DNA of 64,000 bases from Gambelia wislizenii (lineage: Eukaryota > Chordata > Lepidosauria > Squamata > Crotaphytidae). The DNA lies in NCBI GenBank assembly GCA_030847615.1, contig JAUMIR010000001.1:444718687-444782686 (forward strand), in the 5' to 3' direction. The notes beneath the pieces were generated by a model. That model was not told the origin of the DNA. It saw only the letters and a list, made by a program, of their open reading frames with translations, and did no database searches. Of the stretch, positions 1-11,004 are shown piece after piece (within the stretch, counting starts at the first letter, position 1; each line of letters opens with the position of its first letter). Position numbers and translations under genes: made by a program.

Positions 1-65
1 CCAGGGCTGATCCTGCTTAGCTTCCAAGATCAGATAGGATCTGGTGCCTTTCGAGTATTTAGGCA
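1..65 (-). mobile_element. 5S-rRNA-derived SINE, partial (cut by window edge)
   Basis: Read on the minus strand from 65 to 1, the sequence follows the 5' half of 5S rRNA: it starts GCCTA and contains GATCTTGGAAGCTAAGCAGG, the 5S internal promoter region. The rest lies outside the window. It is more likely a 5S-derived SINE than a 5S gene, because the first 30 bases are diverged and a second copy at 16954 carries a SINE tail. Confidence 0.7.
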
Positions 66-189
66 ATTATACCCACCAATGACACTACCTTTCCATGCTG
101 GTGGGATTGCATGCTCCTGTGAAGCAAGAGGCTATGCTGATGGCAGCAGTGCTGCTGGTAGGGTCTCCCATGTCAGACAGGCTTTTGCT

Positions 190-832
190 GAGAACACAGA
201 CTAAATGTGCCAAACAGCTACTGGGCAACAGCAATAGTGGAAGGTGAAACTGGCAGAGACAATGGCAGTGGCAACATAGCTAATGCTTGTTAGTACTGCA
301 CAGAAGGAGGAACAATAAACCTCCTTTCGAAGACCTTTTACCACAAAAACCCAACGGCTCACCAAAATGAAACAAGAGATAGAGCCAGAAGATGAAACTC
401 CCAGGGTGGATGGCACTCAAGCTACTGGGATACAGCAGAAGACAATTATGAGTGGCACTATGGCTAATGACACAACTGGACTCAAGCTGAAAGGATGTTC
501 AGCTGTTGATGTGCTCAAAGGGGAAAAGAAAGTACAAAGCTGTACAACCCATATTATAGGAACATGGAATGTGAGAAGCATTCATCAAGGGAAGTGAAAC
601 ATAGTAAAACAAGAAATGGGATGTATAAAAATTGCAGTACTCGGGGTGAGCAAGCTAAAATGGACAGGAACAGGACGTTTGAGTCAGACACAGTAAAACA
701 GTGTTTTACTCAGGAAATGAAAATCTAAGAAGAAGTGGGGTAGCATTTATAGTGAGAAGAGATGTACCAAAAGCAGTCAAAGGATATAATGCAAAGCCTG
801 GCTGAATCATGTCAATAAGACTCCAGGGAAAT
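190..832 (+). mobile_element. RTE-BovB LINE, 5' part, degraded
   Basis: The plus strand encodes the start of an RTE-BovB ORF. An ATG at 367 opens a 76-codon frame ending in the endonuclease entry motif GTWNVRSIHQGK (about 559-594). After a stop, pieces resembling KQEM, LKWTG and IMSIRLQGN continue in shifted frames to about 832, in the order expected for the BovB apurinic endonuclease. Sequence before 367 is probably 5' leader, which I cannot verify. The element ends abruptly where the 3' end of a reversed LINE-V begins at 833, and its RT half is absent. Stops and frameshifts make it non-functional. The endonuclease resembles the host gene CFDP2 only because that gene derives from BovB. Confidence 0.7.
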
Positions 833-1516
833 CTCTGGCTTTTCTCCGCAAACGAAGATTCAGGAAGGACTCATCCCATGCTTTCTGCAAGTGTGCTGAA
901 AATGCCAATCTGAGATAAACAAGTCCGGTTGCAGAAAGCACAGCAGAGGGTCTCCTTGGGTGATGTTTCCAGGTTGTGATTCTTCCTGTGTTGTTGTTTC
1001 TCTTCAAGACTTGTTCGACGTGAGTTCTCAAATAAAGCTGCAGCATTGTGCATAGTGCGTCTCCATGCCTCCCGATGTGAGGCCAGGGAGGACCATTGTT
1101 GGTGATCAATTTGGCCAAGCCTGAGATGTTGTTTCAGGGAGTCCTTGTATTGGTTTTTTGGAGCGCCCCTCTTACGCTGACCCGTGGCGAGTTCACCGTA
1201 GAGTACTATTTTGGGGAGGCGATGGTCCTCCATCCTAGAAACGTGCCCTGCCCAGCGCAGCTGCATTCTCAATATCATGGCCTCAATGCTGGTGATCCCT
1301 GCTTGCTCAAGGACAGCAACATTTGTCACATAGTCAGTCCAGTGTATATTTAGGATTGTACATATACAGTGCTGATGAAAACATTTGAGGAGTTGTAAGT
1401 GTTGGCGATAGGTGACCCATATTTCAGACCCGTAAAGGAGAATAGAGAGTACAATGGCTCTATACACACTGATTTTTGTGCTTCGCCTCAGTTGTTTGTT
1501 ACTCCAGATTCTCAAC
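833..1516 (-). mobile_element. LINE-V (APE-type non-LTR element, clade unassigned), 3' end
   Basis: The minus strand encodes the C-terminal part of a LINE ORF2, open from 1749 back to 871. Recognisable segments in order are KISVYRAIVLSILLYGSE, NIHWTDYVTNVAVLEQAG, LRWAGHVSRMEDHRLPK and a terminal zinc-knuckle-like CAFCNRTCLSQIG. Three other copies share this C-terminus (32210-32766, 41952-45927, 61783-62546). The 3' end (gccagag in element sense) has no poly-A and abuts BovB at 832/833. At about 1516 it abuts the CR1 at 1517, so the upstream RT and endonuclease parts are missing here. Confidence 0.85.
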
Positions 1517-4500
1517 AGTCTCAAGAATTTGATCAGGAGGGCTTTAAACTGAGTCAAATGGGGGAGGGAGACAGTATTCTGGAAGGCAAAAGGGCTGGAG
1601 AAAATAGTCAAGCTGTCATAGAGGGAACAAGGCAAACAGCGCAAGGACTCAACAGTGGGAGGCAAAAAAACTTGCACAGGGAGCAAGTAAAGGGAACACA
1701 TGGTCTTAGATGTCTCTACACTAATGCACAGAGCATGGGAAATAAGCAAGATGAACTTGAACTCCTCGCACTACAAAACAAATATGATATAATAGGCATT
1801 ACTGAAACCTGGTGGGACGAGTCTCATGATTGGAATGTAGGAATAGAGGGGTATAACCTTTATAGGAGAAACAGGCCAAACAGGAAAGGAGGAGGAATAG
1901 CATTATATGTCAGGGATATTTACACCAGTGAAGTGATCCATGACATCAATACTGGAAGCCAGGTGGAGAGCATCTGGATAAAAATTAAAGGGGAGGGAAA
2001 CAACAGGGATGTTATTGTGGGACTCTATATACAGACCCCCAAATCAGACGGAGGAATTGGATGATGCCTTTCTAGAACAGATGAACACACATGCAGAAAG
2101 GAGAGATGTAGTAGTGATGGGTGACTTCAACTATCCTGATATTTGCTGGCAATCTAACTCAGCCAAAACTTCAAGGTCTAGCAAATTCCTTACATGCCTG
2201 GAAGACAATTTCATGGTCCAAAAGGTGGAAGAGGCAACAAGGGGGTCAGCTATTTTAAATCTGATCCTAACCAACAGAGATGACCTGGTTAATGGGGTGC
2301 AAGTGGTGGGATCCTTAGGTGAGAGTGATCATGTTCTCCTGGAGTTTGTTATACAATGGAAAGGAGAAGCCAGGCATAGTCAGACATGCATTCTTGACTT
2401 TAGGAGAGCTGATTTCAATAAATTCAGGGAAACACTGGGGGTGATCCCATGGTCAGGAATACTAAAAGAGAAGAGACCTTAAGACGGATGGGACTTTCTC
2501 AAAAGGGAGATACTGAAGGCACAATTTCAAACAGTACCATTGAGGAAGAAAAATGGGAGGTGTCTCAAGAAACCAGGATGGATGACTAAAGAACTTTCAA
2601 TGGAGCTAAGTTTTAAACGGAACATGTATAGGAAATGGAAAAGGGGAGAAATCACCAAAGAAGAATTCAAGCAGATAGCGAACACGTGTAGGAGTAAAGT
2701 CAGAAAAGCTAAAGCACAGAATGAGCTCAGGCTTGCTAGGGAGGTTGAGAACAATAAAAAAGGGTGTTTTTGGGTATATCCGCAGCAAAAGGAGGAAGAA
2801 GGAAATGATAGGGCCACTACATGGAGAAGATGGCAAAATGCTAACAGGGGACAGAGAAAAAGCAGAATTACTCAACACCTTCTTTGCCTCAGTGTTTTTC
2901 AGAAAAGGAAAAGGAATACCAACCTGAGGAGAATGGAACAGAGGACACAATAGGGGAAATCCAGCTCAAAATAAGTAAAGAGGTAGTACAGGAATACCTT
3001 CTTAATCTAAATGAATTTAAATCTCCAGGACCAGATGAACTACATCCAAGAGTATTAAAAGAGCTGGCAAATATAATCTCAGAGCCATTGGCAATAATCT
3101 TTGAGAACTCCTGGAGAACAGGAGAAGTCCCAGCAGACTGGAGGAGGGCAAACGTTGTTCCCATCTTCAAAAAGGGGAAAAAAGAGGATCCCAACAACTA
3201 TCGTCCAGTTAGTCTGACATCAATACCAGGGAAGATTCTAGAACAGATCATTAAACAGAGAGTCTGTGAACATTTAGAAGGCAATGCCATAATCACAAAA
3301 AGTCAACATGGGTTTCAGAGAAACAAGTCATGCCAGACTAATCTGATCTCTTTTTTTGATAAAGTTACCAGCTTGGTAGATGAAGGGAATGCTGTGGACA
3401 TTGCATACCTTGATTTCAGTAAGGCCTTTGACAAGGTTCCCCATGACATTCTTGCAAACAAGCTTGTAGAATGTGGGCTAGACAAGTTAACTGTTCAATG
3501 GATTTGTAATTGGTTGACCGGCCGAACCCAAAGGGTGCTCAGCAGTGGCTCCTCTTCGTCTTGGAAAGATGTGACCAGTGGGGTGCCACAGGGTTCTGTC
3601 CTGGGCCCAGTGCTATTCAACATCTTTATCAATGACTTAGATGAGGGAATTAGGGGCATACTTATCAAATTTGCAGATGACACCAAATTGGGAGGAGTAG
3701 CTAATACCCTAGAGGACAGGATCAAAATTCAGAATGACCTGGATAGACTGGAGAGCTGGGCCAAAGCTAACAAAATGAAATTCAATACGGAGAAATGTAA
3801 AGTACTGCATTTAGGGCGGAAAAATGAAATGCATAAATATAGGATGGGAGAGACCTGGCTGAATGAGACTACGTGCGAAAGGGATCTAGGAGTCCTAGTA
3901 GACCACAAGTTGAACATGAGCCAACAGTGTGATGCGGCAGCTAAAAAGGCCAATGCAATTTTGGGCTGTATCAATAGAAGTATAGTGTCTAGATCAAGGG
4001 AAGTAATAGTGCCGCTCTATTCTGCCTTGGTCAGACCTCACTTAGAATACTGTGTCCAGTTCTGGGCACCACAATTCAGAAAGGATATTGACAAATTGGA
4101 GCGTGTCCAGAGAAGGGCAACTAAAATGGTGAAAGGTCTGGAAACGATGCCTTATGAGGAGAGACTTAGGGAGCTGGGTATGTTTAGCCTGGAAAAAAGA
4201 CGGTTTAGAGGCGATATGATAGCCCTGTTTAAGTATTTGAAGGGATGTCACGCTGAGGATGGAGCAGGCTTGTTTTCTGCTGCTCCAGAGACTGGAACAC
4301 GGAGCAATGGGTGCAAGCTCCAGGAACAGAGATTCCACCTCAACATTAGGAGGAACTTTTTGACAGTAAGAGCTGTTCGGCAGTGGAACGCACTCCCTCG
4401 GAGCGTGGTGGGGTCTCCTTCCTTGGAGGTCTTTAAACAGAGGCTGGATGGCCATCTGTCGGGGATGCTTTGATTGTGATTTCCTGCGTGGCAGGGGGGT

Positions 4501-4578
4501 TGGACTGGATGGCCCTCGTGGTCTCTTCCAACTCTGCAATTCTATGATTCTATGATTCTATGATTCTATGATTCTATG
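1517..4578 (+). mobile_element. CR1 LINE, 5'-truncated copy 1
   Basis: This is a CR1 non-LTR retrotransposon. It starts in the last dozen codons of ORF1 (1517-1552), carries all of ORF2 and a short 3' UTR, and ends in five ATTCTATG-type octamers (4538-4578), the hallmark CR1 terminus. It aligns base for base with the full-length copy at 33427-38033. Truncation at the 5' end is the usual outcome of incomplete reverse transcription. It abuts a LINE-V fragment on the left and a stray internal CR1 piece on the right. Confidence 0.95.
1558..4473 (+). pseudogene. CR1 ORF2 (endonuclease-reverse transcriptase), copy 1, frameshifted
   Basis: ORF2 encodes an N-terminal APE endonuclease and a C-terminal reverse transcriptase that nick and copy into target DNA. 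The start ATG (1558) lies five bases after the ORF1 stop, as in copy 2. Endonuclease signs are [32 protein letters not shown] and GESDHVLLEF. The frame shifts near 2030 (one extra base versus copy 2), stops at 2480-2482 (TAA where copy 2 has CAA), shifts at an A-run near 2756-2761 and at a T-run near 2895. From 2884 to 4473 the frame is open for 529 codons and holds the RT core: NYRPVSLTSIPGK, AYLDFSKAFDKVPHD, GVPQGSVLGPVLF and the catalytic FADDTK. As it stands it is a pseudogene with an intact RT domain. Confidence 0.95.
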
Positions 4579-4579
4579 A

Positions 4580-4672
4580 AAAGGAGGAAGAAGGAAATGG
4601 TAGGGCCACTATGCAGAGAAGATGGCAAAATGCTAACAGGGGGCAGAGAAAAGGCAGAATTACTCAACACGC
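4580..4672 (+). mobile_element. CR1 ORF2 internal fragment, 93 bp
   Basis: Directly after the octamer tail of CR1 copy 1, about 93 bp match the middle of CR1 ORF2 (the KEMVGPL...[10 protein letters not shown] segment, equal to about 36256-36347 in copy 2). The piece stops mid-ORF at 4672, so it lacks a CR1 3' end. Confidence 0.85.
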
Positions 4673-5110
4673 AACCTCCGTGATTAAAATATTGCTCTGC
4701 GGCTTCCAAAGCTTCATGGAAGTGACACGGTTGGTTTCGGGAGAGGGACAACGGCGTCCGAAAATGCCCCCCTGCTGCGCAAGATCGCCGCCCCTCTCCC
4801 GAAAGCTCCTCCCGCCCTAGGCACGCTGAAACACGGTCTGAAAATCTCCTGTGTAAGTTCTACCCTAAATCCTTAGTCAGTTAGGACATTAGTTTCCCCA
4901 TGCATATGTAGATTTTAAAAGCTATTAGTAAATGCTTAAGTATTCTTTTGAAAAGAAGTTGTTTTGTCTTTCTTTTGTTTAAGCAGCATTAATGACTGGG
5001 TGCTTTACAGTATTTTACTAATTGGGTCTGACACGTTTCTGTCTCTGCTAACTCTGCTACACTAAAAGTTTTATTTTTCTCAAGAAGATATTCCCAAAGG
5101 GCCTACTGTA
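4673..5110 (+). repeat. Dispersed repeat family B, copy 1 (with GC-rich leader)
   Basis: A GC-rich stretch (4680-4835) leads into about 270 bp that also occur, diverged, at 8690-8990 and 20740-21075 in the same orientation. Shared landmarks are CCTTAGTCAGTTAGGA, ATGCATATGTAGATT, TAAATGCTTAAGTATTC and TTCCCAAAGGGC. I do not recognise the family. It has no coding capacity. Confidence 0.6.
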
Positions 5111-5278
5111 TACTTGTTAAAGCTGGGCAGTGCAGAAAGCTAACAAGAAGAGAATCAACTCATTTGAAAGTTAGTGCTTGAGAAGAGTTCTGTGAATACC
5201 ATGGGCCACTAAAAAGATAAGTGAATGAGTCCTAGAACAAATCAGGCCTGAACTCTCACTAGAGGTCAAGATGACTAG

Positions 5279-5480
5279 AATAATAGAACCACAGAGTTGG
5301 GAGCAGCCTCATGGGCCATCAAGCCTATCCTGTGTTCAATGCAGGATCACCAGCAAAAGCATCCCCAGCAGGTAGCTGTCTAGCCTCTTTTTAAAGACAT
5401 CCAGCAGATGAGACCTCACCATGTCTCTAGGCAATTGGTCCCATTGCCAAACTGCTTGTATTGTCAAGGAGTTCTAAACT
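5279..5480 (-). mobile_element. Old CR1-like 3' fragment
   Basis: On the minus strand the order of landmarks matches the CR1 3' UTR and ORF2 C-terminus (tagaaccacagagttgg, gggccatcaagcc, ctagcctctttttaaagac). Divergence is high, so it is an old copy or a related CR1/L3 subfamily. Confidence 0.65.
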
Positions 5481-5584
5481 GAGTCTGTTGGGGAAGACAG
5501 TAGAAAAAGAGGAACACGACACTGATTCAATCAAGGAAACCATGCCCCAGAGTTTACAAGACCTTAAGCAGGGCAGTTGATGAC

Positions 5585-5655
5585 TGGTGTTCTTGGAGCT
5601 CTCTCACTCATAGGGTTGCCACAAATCAAAGTCAACTTGATAGTAAATAACAACC
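5585..5655 (+). mobile_element. L2-type SINE 3' tail fragment
   Basis: The sequence catagggttgccacaaatc followed by aaagtcaacttga and a trailing ataacaac matches the L2-like 3' end of the tRNA-derived SINEs at 17492 and 28443. Only the tail is present. Confidence 0.5.
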
Positions 5656-5689
5656 ACAAAGAGGAGGTGTTATAACAGAATATGGGCAG

Positions 5690-5811
5690 AGCTTTTACTC
5701 CTATAGTAAAAAAAACTATCATTCCCAGATTTCCCAGCCTACATGATAATGCTGGCTGAGGGGTTTTGGAAGTTATAGTCCCAAAAAGAAACTTTTTCAA
5801 GTTCTGGACTT
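5690..5811. mobile_element. Palindromic MITE of the 'actcccagaattcc' type
   Basis: Two imperfect inverted arms surround tacatgataatg: actatcattcccagatttcc with cagcc on the left, and the inverse of ggctgaggggttttggaagt with tatagt on the right. The outer sequence aagaaactttttcaag continues the arm. A second copy lies at 56290-56448. It is a non-autonomous DNA transposon, superfamily not determined. Confidence 0.55.
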
Positions 5812-7004
5812 GGCTTTAGTTGTTTATTGTGGGTATAATGTTGTTTGCATGCTTGCCAATCATTTTCGCCTGGCAAAACTCTTCCTGCTGGTGGCACAAG
5901 ATTAGAAGAATATAATTGGAGGCCAATGCAAATTCATGCATTTAAATATATATATATAGAATACATTGTGAGTGTTCTTTGCCCCTTCACATTCATTCTC
6001 TTTCTCATACATACACACTCTTGCCTATTTAGTTTACATAAACAAAGTTCTCACCTCACAAGTCTATCAGCCAACTAAGACTTTGATAGTGATGCTTGCC
6101 CCTTTCTCTGCTGAACCATCTCCCTCCGCCCACAGCACATAGCACCATCTGTCCCCGCACGTTACATGCTGGCAGTTTTTAATCTTAAGTAACAGCAAAC
6201 AACAACAATGGAATATTCATAAACATTTCACAGTATTTCATTGGCTGAGCCAACAGCTACAGAAAACCAAAACTGCAGGCTGCCTTTCCTTTATTTTTTT
6301 TTCTGTTGCTGAGTTTTTCTGATTTTGTGTGCAAATTAGCAGGATAATTGTTTTTCTCTCTAGACTTTGGAAAATGACTTTTTAAAAATTTTTGCTATCT
6401 AATCCATTATAAACTCCACCCTAGGCCATTTTTTACTGTAAACTCTAGAAAGAAAGCTATTGGAATGACTTGTTCTGCTGTTTTTTGCATTGCTTTTTTT
6501 GTGTGTGTGCTACTTTTTGGGCCTTTAAAAAATCCTCAGGACTGATAAAAGACTGACATAAAACTTGAAAATTCTGCTTGAAGTGCCTCTAAAAATGCTT
6601 AAAATACCCAAACATAGTAACAGGAAAGAGTACCATGAAAATGTTACTGGTGGCATACAGAAAAAGTTGTGTCATTCAACTCATCACATTACATTTGAAA
6701 TATAACGTTGTTTCACCCTGTTACCTCCATTAAAAAGGAATGAGTTACAGGTAAGCACATTGCTTGTAACATATTCATTCCACATTCTGTATAAATCTAT
6801 GCATTCTAAACTTCCAATTGATATGTATTAGTCTTTGTGCAACCAAAGTAGGGGTCCCCAAAACATTATCCAAAGACAGCTTTGACTTCACAAATTGATA
6901 TATAGATATTCTGTCTTCAGTATTCTTTTATTCTAGGGCAAAAAAGGCTGGAGTTTGGTTTCTTAACTGTTTAGGTGCCTGTGTACAAATATGAATTTTG
7001 TGGA
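5812..7004. other. No recognisable gene or repeat
   Basis: AT-rich DNA with short T and A runs. No open frame longer than 77 codons and no similarity to other parts of the window that I could see. Confidence 0.5.
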
Positions 7005-7006
7005 TA

Positions 7007-7251
7007 TAGTAGGACCCCCATATCTGCTGAGGATTGGTTCGGGGGTGTGTGGATACCAAAAACTGTAGATAACAGTGAACACCATTGAAAATAATGGGAC
7101 TTCTGGTTTAAAATACCTTGGAGGACCTAGAAAATGGCTAGAGAAGACACATTTTCTAGGAAGACTCTATGGTAGGTGTGTTGTTTCATGTCTTGTGGAT
7201 AATTGAATCAGTGGATTATTGAATCAGTGGATACAGGGGTACATACTACTG
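7007..7251. mobile_element. Tigger-like MITE with TA target duplication
   Basis: The ends are inverted: tagtaggacccccatatc on the left, and the inverse of gtacatactactg on the right. TA flanks both ends (7005-7006 and 7252-7253). The inner text (gaggattggttc, aactgtagataacagtgaac) has the style of Tigger/pogo short elements. It is 245 bp with no coding capacity. Confidence 0.75.
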
Positions 7252-7253
7252 TA

Positions 7254-8689
7254 GTCATTAAACCAGCTTTCAAATAAGCTCCCCCCCCTATTTTCCTAAT
7301 TGCATCTCATAACAAAAAGCATTACAACTCACTAATGAATTTCTAAATATTCCTCAAAGAAGGAGCATGAACAAAGAAGAACAACAAAAAAGAGTCCAAG
7401 GAGATAAAATTGTAACAGCTTTCATTCATAGCCAATGGTTGTGATTAGCAAGGTTTCTTTTCATTGATATTTTTGTAATATGGAATGTAAGCAAATAAGC
7501 AGCACTATAAATATAAAATATAACAAAACATAGAAGTTGTACTATAATATGTTACTTTTTGAAACTGGAACAATTTTCAGTGAAATACAATGCATTACAT
7601 TGATTCCAGATGTTACGTTTCCAATGACTCACAATTAGTGAGTTGAATCAGAAGTAACTCGAATCATGCGGCAAACTACTAATGCAAACAAGCAAAAATA
7701 CTCTGCTTCATTGTTTAAATGAAACAAGGCATCTTCTTTTCTTTTCTTTTTAATAATCAAACTGATAGAGAATTGGAAAAAGCTGCCAAAACCCAGGCAT
7801 GGATAAAATTACACTTTTTATTTAAATGACTTCTATTTATAAGCTTTTGAATTACACAGAACACTTCGATGAATTAAAAAATTGAGTGTGCTTTTACCAA
7901 TAAATAATGGAAAATATCAATCAGTCCCATGGCTTATTTCAGTCTTTGAAATCAACTCTCTAAAAACCCAGAGATTTTTTTTGAAGTTCAGTCAAACACT
8001 TGTAGAATCATTTGTGTGGCTGCTTCTACAATCTGATGTATTATGCAGTGATCAAACAAGGGGATGATGACAATATTCAACTGCTATTCTTCTCATCAGG
8101 AGAAAAGCAGAAACATCATTGCCAGTCTGAACAGATAAGTAGCAAAAACTTTCAGTCACAGGTATTTCCGAATGATTAATGCCTCCCTTTCCATAGCCGC
8201 AAACAAGACGTACCTACAACAATGAGGAGAACGCACTGGTATTTGCTATAACCTTTGGGCATAAAAAATTAAACTTTGTACGAAATTACAGAAATACATT
8301 TACTCAGTGGCAGTTTTAGTAGGCTATAATGGTAGCCCCATAACTCTGTGTTATTGTGGGACCCTCTGGTTAGGGATGAAGTGTTGGAAAATCCAGCGTT
8401 CTTCCTGCACCCCTCCCCCACTTGCTGGCTATTGGAGCAAGCAAGTCACAGGGAAGTTTTAGGGACCTATTGTATGTTAAAAGTGTTCCTCCCTGTTCTC
8501 TTCAACCTATCCTTGGTGAGCTTGGCTTGTAGAGACACAGCCAAGCCGTATCATCATGTGACCCAGGTCTACTGACCTCATGGGTTCAAAGTTGTATTAC
8601 TCTTTGTTCTACTCTCTGAAGAAGGATGCATCCTTCCATGCTCCTGTAGGGACGACTGCCTTACCTATCCCCCCTCCCCCGGTCTCACT
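7254..8689. other. No recognisable gene or repeat
   Basis: AT-rich sequence becoming pyrimidine-rich after about 8340. Its open frames (7882-8067, 8348-8575) show no domain or codon pattern that I recognise. Confidence 0.5.
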
Positions 8690-9017
8690 GGATGGTGAGT
8701 TACGACTTCTATCCTAACCTGAATCCTTAGACAGTTAGAATGTAGCCTCCCATGCATATGTAGATTGAAAAGCCATTAGTAAATGCTTAAGTATTCTTTC
8801 AAAAAGAAACTGTTTGTTTTTCTTTTGTTCTTAGCAACTTGAGGTCTGAGTACTTTACTGATTGAGAATCCCACTTTCCAGTCTCTGCCACTCTGCTATA
8901 CTAGAAGTTAATTCCTGACTGTTTTAACTTTACAGAAAACTTTCCCAAAGGGCTTGCACCCTAGGATCTTAAATGATTTTTTTTAGTTTTAAGCTTCATA
9001 ACCCCTACATGAAGGAA
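8690..9017 (+). repeat. Dispersed repeat family B, copy 2
   Basis: It shares the order of landmarks with 4840-5110 (ATGCATATGTAGATT, TAAATGCTTAAGTATTC, TCTGC..CTCTGCTA, TTCCCAAAGGGCTTG) and extends further, to gatcttaaatgatttt. Its 3' part is followed immediately by a family-A element at 9021. Confidence 0.65.
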
Positions 9018-9020
9018 TTA

Positions 9021-9650
9021 GAAGATTATCAGATGCCCCAAATATCCCACCACAGGGATGACATGAGATCATGAGAGGGCTTTGCTTTCAGATGACATCA
9101 TCCCTGTGGCATTATGCTCCCATACACTTTCTGTCCCCCCCCCCCACGGTCCTTTCTATTCATGGCATAAGCCATGAATTGATCCATTATTCTGTATCTG
9201 TAACGGACCGATGGGTAAGAGAAAAGGTGACCTGTTATGCTGGTGCGATGCCAGCTGCGGTGGGAGGTCCCTGCCAAACACTTCCGGTCAAGATTGGGAC
9301 ATCAATGTAAGTGACACACTTTTTCTTACCCACCCCGGGTTACTTGGGGTTTTTTAAATGTGTTTAGATGCTTTGTCTTACTTTTTGACATGTATCTTGC
9401 TTTTACTTTTTGAATTTCCCATGCAATTGTTCTCTGGCAAGAATGGCCAGGATTTCCTTTCCAGGAAGTGAATGGGGCTCAGGGGGAGCTCAAGTCACTC
9501 CTGGACTACTGGAGGGGAGGGGAGCACTTTTTACAGCACTTTTAAGGTAAGTCTGAATTTTCTAAAAAAAAGTGTTACAGGGACGGGAGTAGGGCAGGAA
9601 ATAGCTGGTGAGACGGGGATGCTATATTTGTCCCTCTTCTGAAAAAGTCC
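9021..9650 (+). mobile_element. Harbinger-like family A element, copy A1 (630 bp)
   Basis: Left end GAAGATTATCAGAT and right end TTCTGAAAAAGTCC are diverged forms of the family terminal inverted repeat GGACTTTATCAGAT. TTA flanks both sides (9018-9020, 9651-9653), a 3-bp TWA duplication as made by PIF/Harbinger transposases. The middle contains the family landmarks gatgacatcatccctg, gcattatgc, gatccattatt and gattgggacatcaatgtaag. The 79-codon frame at 9071 is a chance frame. Confidence 0.7.
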
Positions 9651-9654
9651 TTAG

Positions 9655-10370
9655 TCTAGTGTTTCAGTGAAAAATTTGTTAGTTCCTATAAATTTTTTCA
9701 ATAAGACAACTGTTGTGATGGTGCTGGAGCTATTAGTTTGTGTATTGATTATGTTCTTAATTAATGGCCTAAGGCAGCATTTACTTCAGAGGGGAACTTT
9801 ATCACTGAAGCAAATGAGTAAGTGAGTGAGTAAATGAATAAAACAAAAGCCTGGGCTTCTGTAGGTGCCAATGATGAAAAATGCTAAGAGTTCACTGGAC
9901 AGGAGCATCACACTCCCTTGACATGCTCAATGGGGGAACTAAAATATTTGTTCTCTCTTTTGTTGCTATGTCCCCATGGCAACAGGCACCAGTGGACAGA
10001 GTTGGCCTGCAGTTGTGAACAAAAATGAAGCTTCAATCAGACGCTAGCTTTGGCTCTCCAGTTTTATGGCCTCTCATCTCATGCTTCACCTCTTTGAAAA
10101 TGAAATTTATGAGCAGAGCTCTGAACTTTACCACATCACTAATTTTATGGCTGCCCTTGTCGAACTGTTTCCTGCTGTTCATTAGCAGTACACTGGAAGG
10201 AGGAGGATAGTGGTGAAAACCTGTGGCCCTGTGCATAAGTGTTAGCAAATACAAAGGTGGAGTATCAGTGGTAATTGTGTGATGCTGGAGAAAGCTTTAG
10301 TTCATGAGAGAAAGGGATGTCCTGAGCCTCCCATATATATGAGGAAAGTACCAGAGAAAACAATGATAAC
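9655..10370. other. No recognisable gene or repeat
   Basis: No family similarity seen. The open frames on both strands around 10025-10254 overlap each other and show no motif. Confidence 0.45.
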
Positions 10371-10475
10371 ATAACATTTATTATTGTTTCCCATTATTTG
10401 CTTTCATGATACAAAACCTTCTAAGGCAGCTTAGAAGGAACATGAAGATACATAATTAAACTTACAAAAAAGCAA
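10371..10475 (-). mobile_element. L2 3'-UTR fragment
   Basis: The minus strand reads like the L2 3' end seen elsewhere (inverse of aaggcagcttagaagg, followed by atacataattaaac). Short and diverged. Confidence 0.4.
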
Positions 10476-11004
10476 CATTAAAGTGTAACTGCTAACATAG
10501 CATAGCGCAATGGATGGTAAAAGGGAGGAACAGTCCAGGCAGAACAAGCTCTGTGGTGGGTTTTGCCAGATCTTGGAGAAATTATTTTTAATTAATTAAT
10601 TACCCAATTAATTACCTGGCAGCAGTGGGTAAAGATTCTGGAGTTGTAGTCTGAAAAGTAGCTTTTCCAAGTTGTGTTTTTTTTGGGGTGTGTGTGTATG
10701 GTTTCTTTGTGTTGTTGTTGCCTGCCTCCCTCTCTGTAAAAAAAAAAAAAAAGAGAGAGAGAGATGTCAGTTGCTGGTAATTGTGAGGGAGGGGCAGACC
10801 AATGGCGCAGGCACCTAAGCTGGTTTTCACCAGCCTCTTTAGCCCAATACAGATGTTCCAAAGGGCGCAGATGAATGTAGAAACGGGTATGAGGTTAGGC
10901 ACATTGGCCCTGCTGCCAACATTTTATACATGCAAGGCCCAATTCCTGAATTCCCTGACCTCACTGCATGAAGCTGTGAGGTCTGAAAGTAAAAGCAGGT
11001 TGTA
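10476..11004. other. Unassigned; contains MITE-arm remnant and A/GA tract
   Basis: At 10620-10675 a single arm (gattctggagttgtagtctg, aaaagtagcttttccaag) resembles the MITE at 5690. An A-run with GAGAGA lies at 10738-10763. Nothing else recognised. Confidence 0.4.

Noticed and set aside
367..832. Host gene similar to CFDP2 (endonuclease-like domain)
   Set aside because: The order and broken frame fit a BovB LINE; the host gene derived its domain from BovB.
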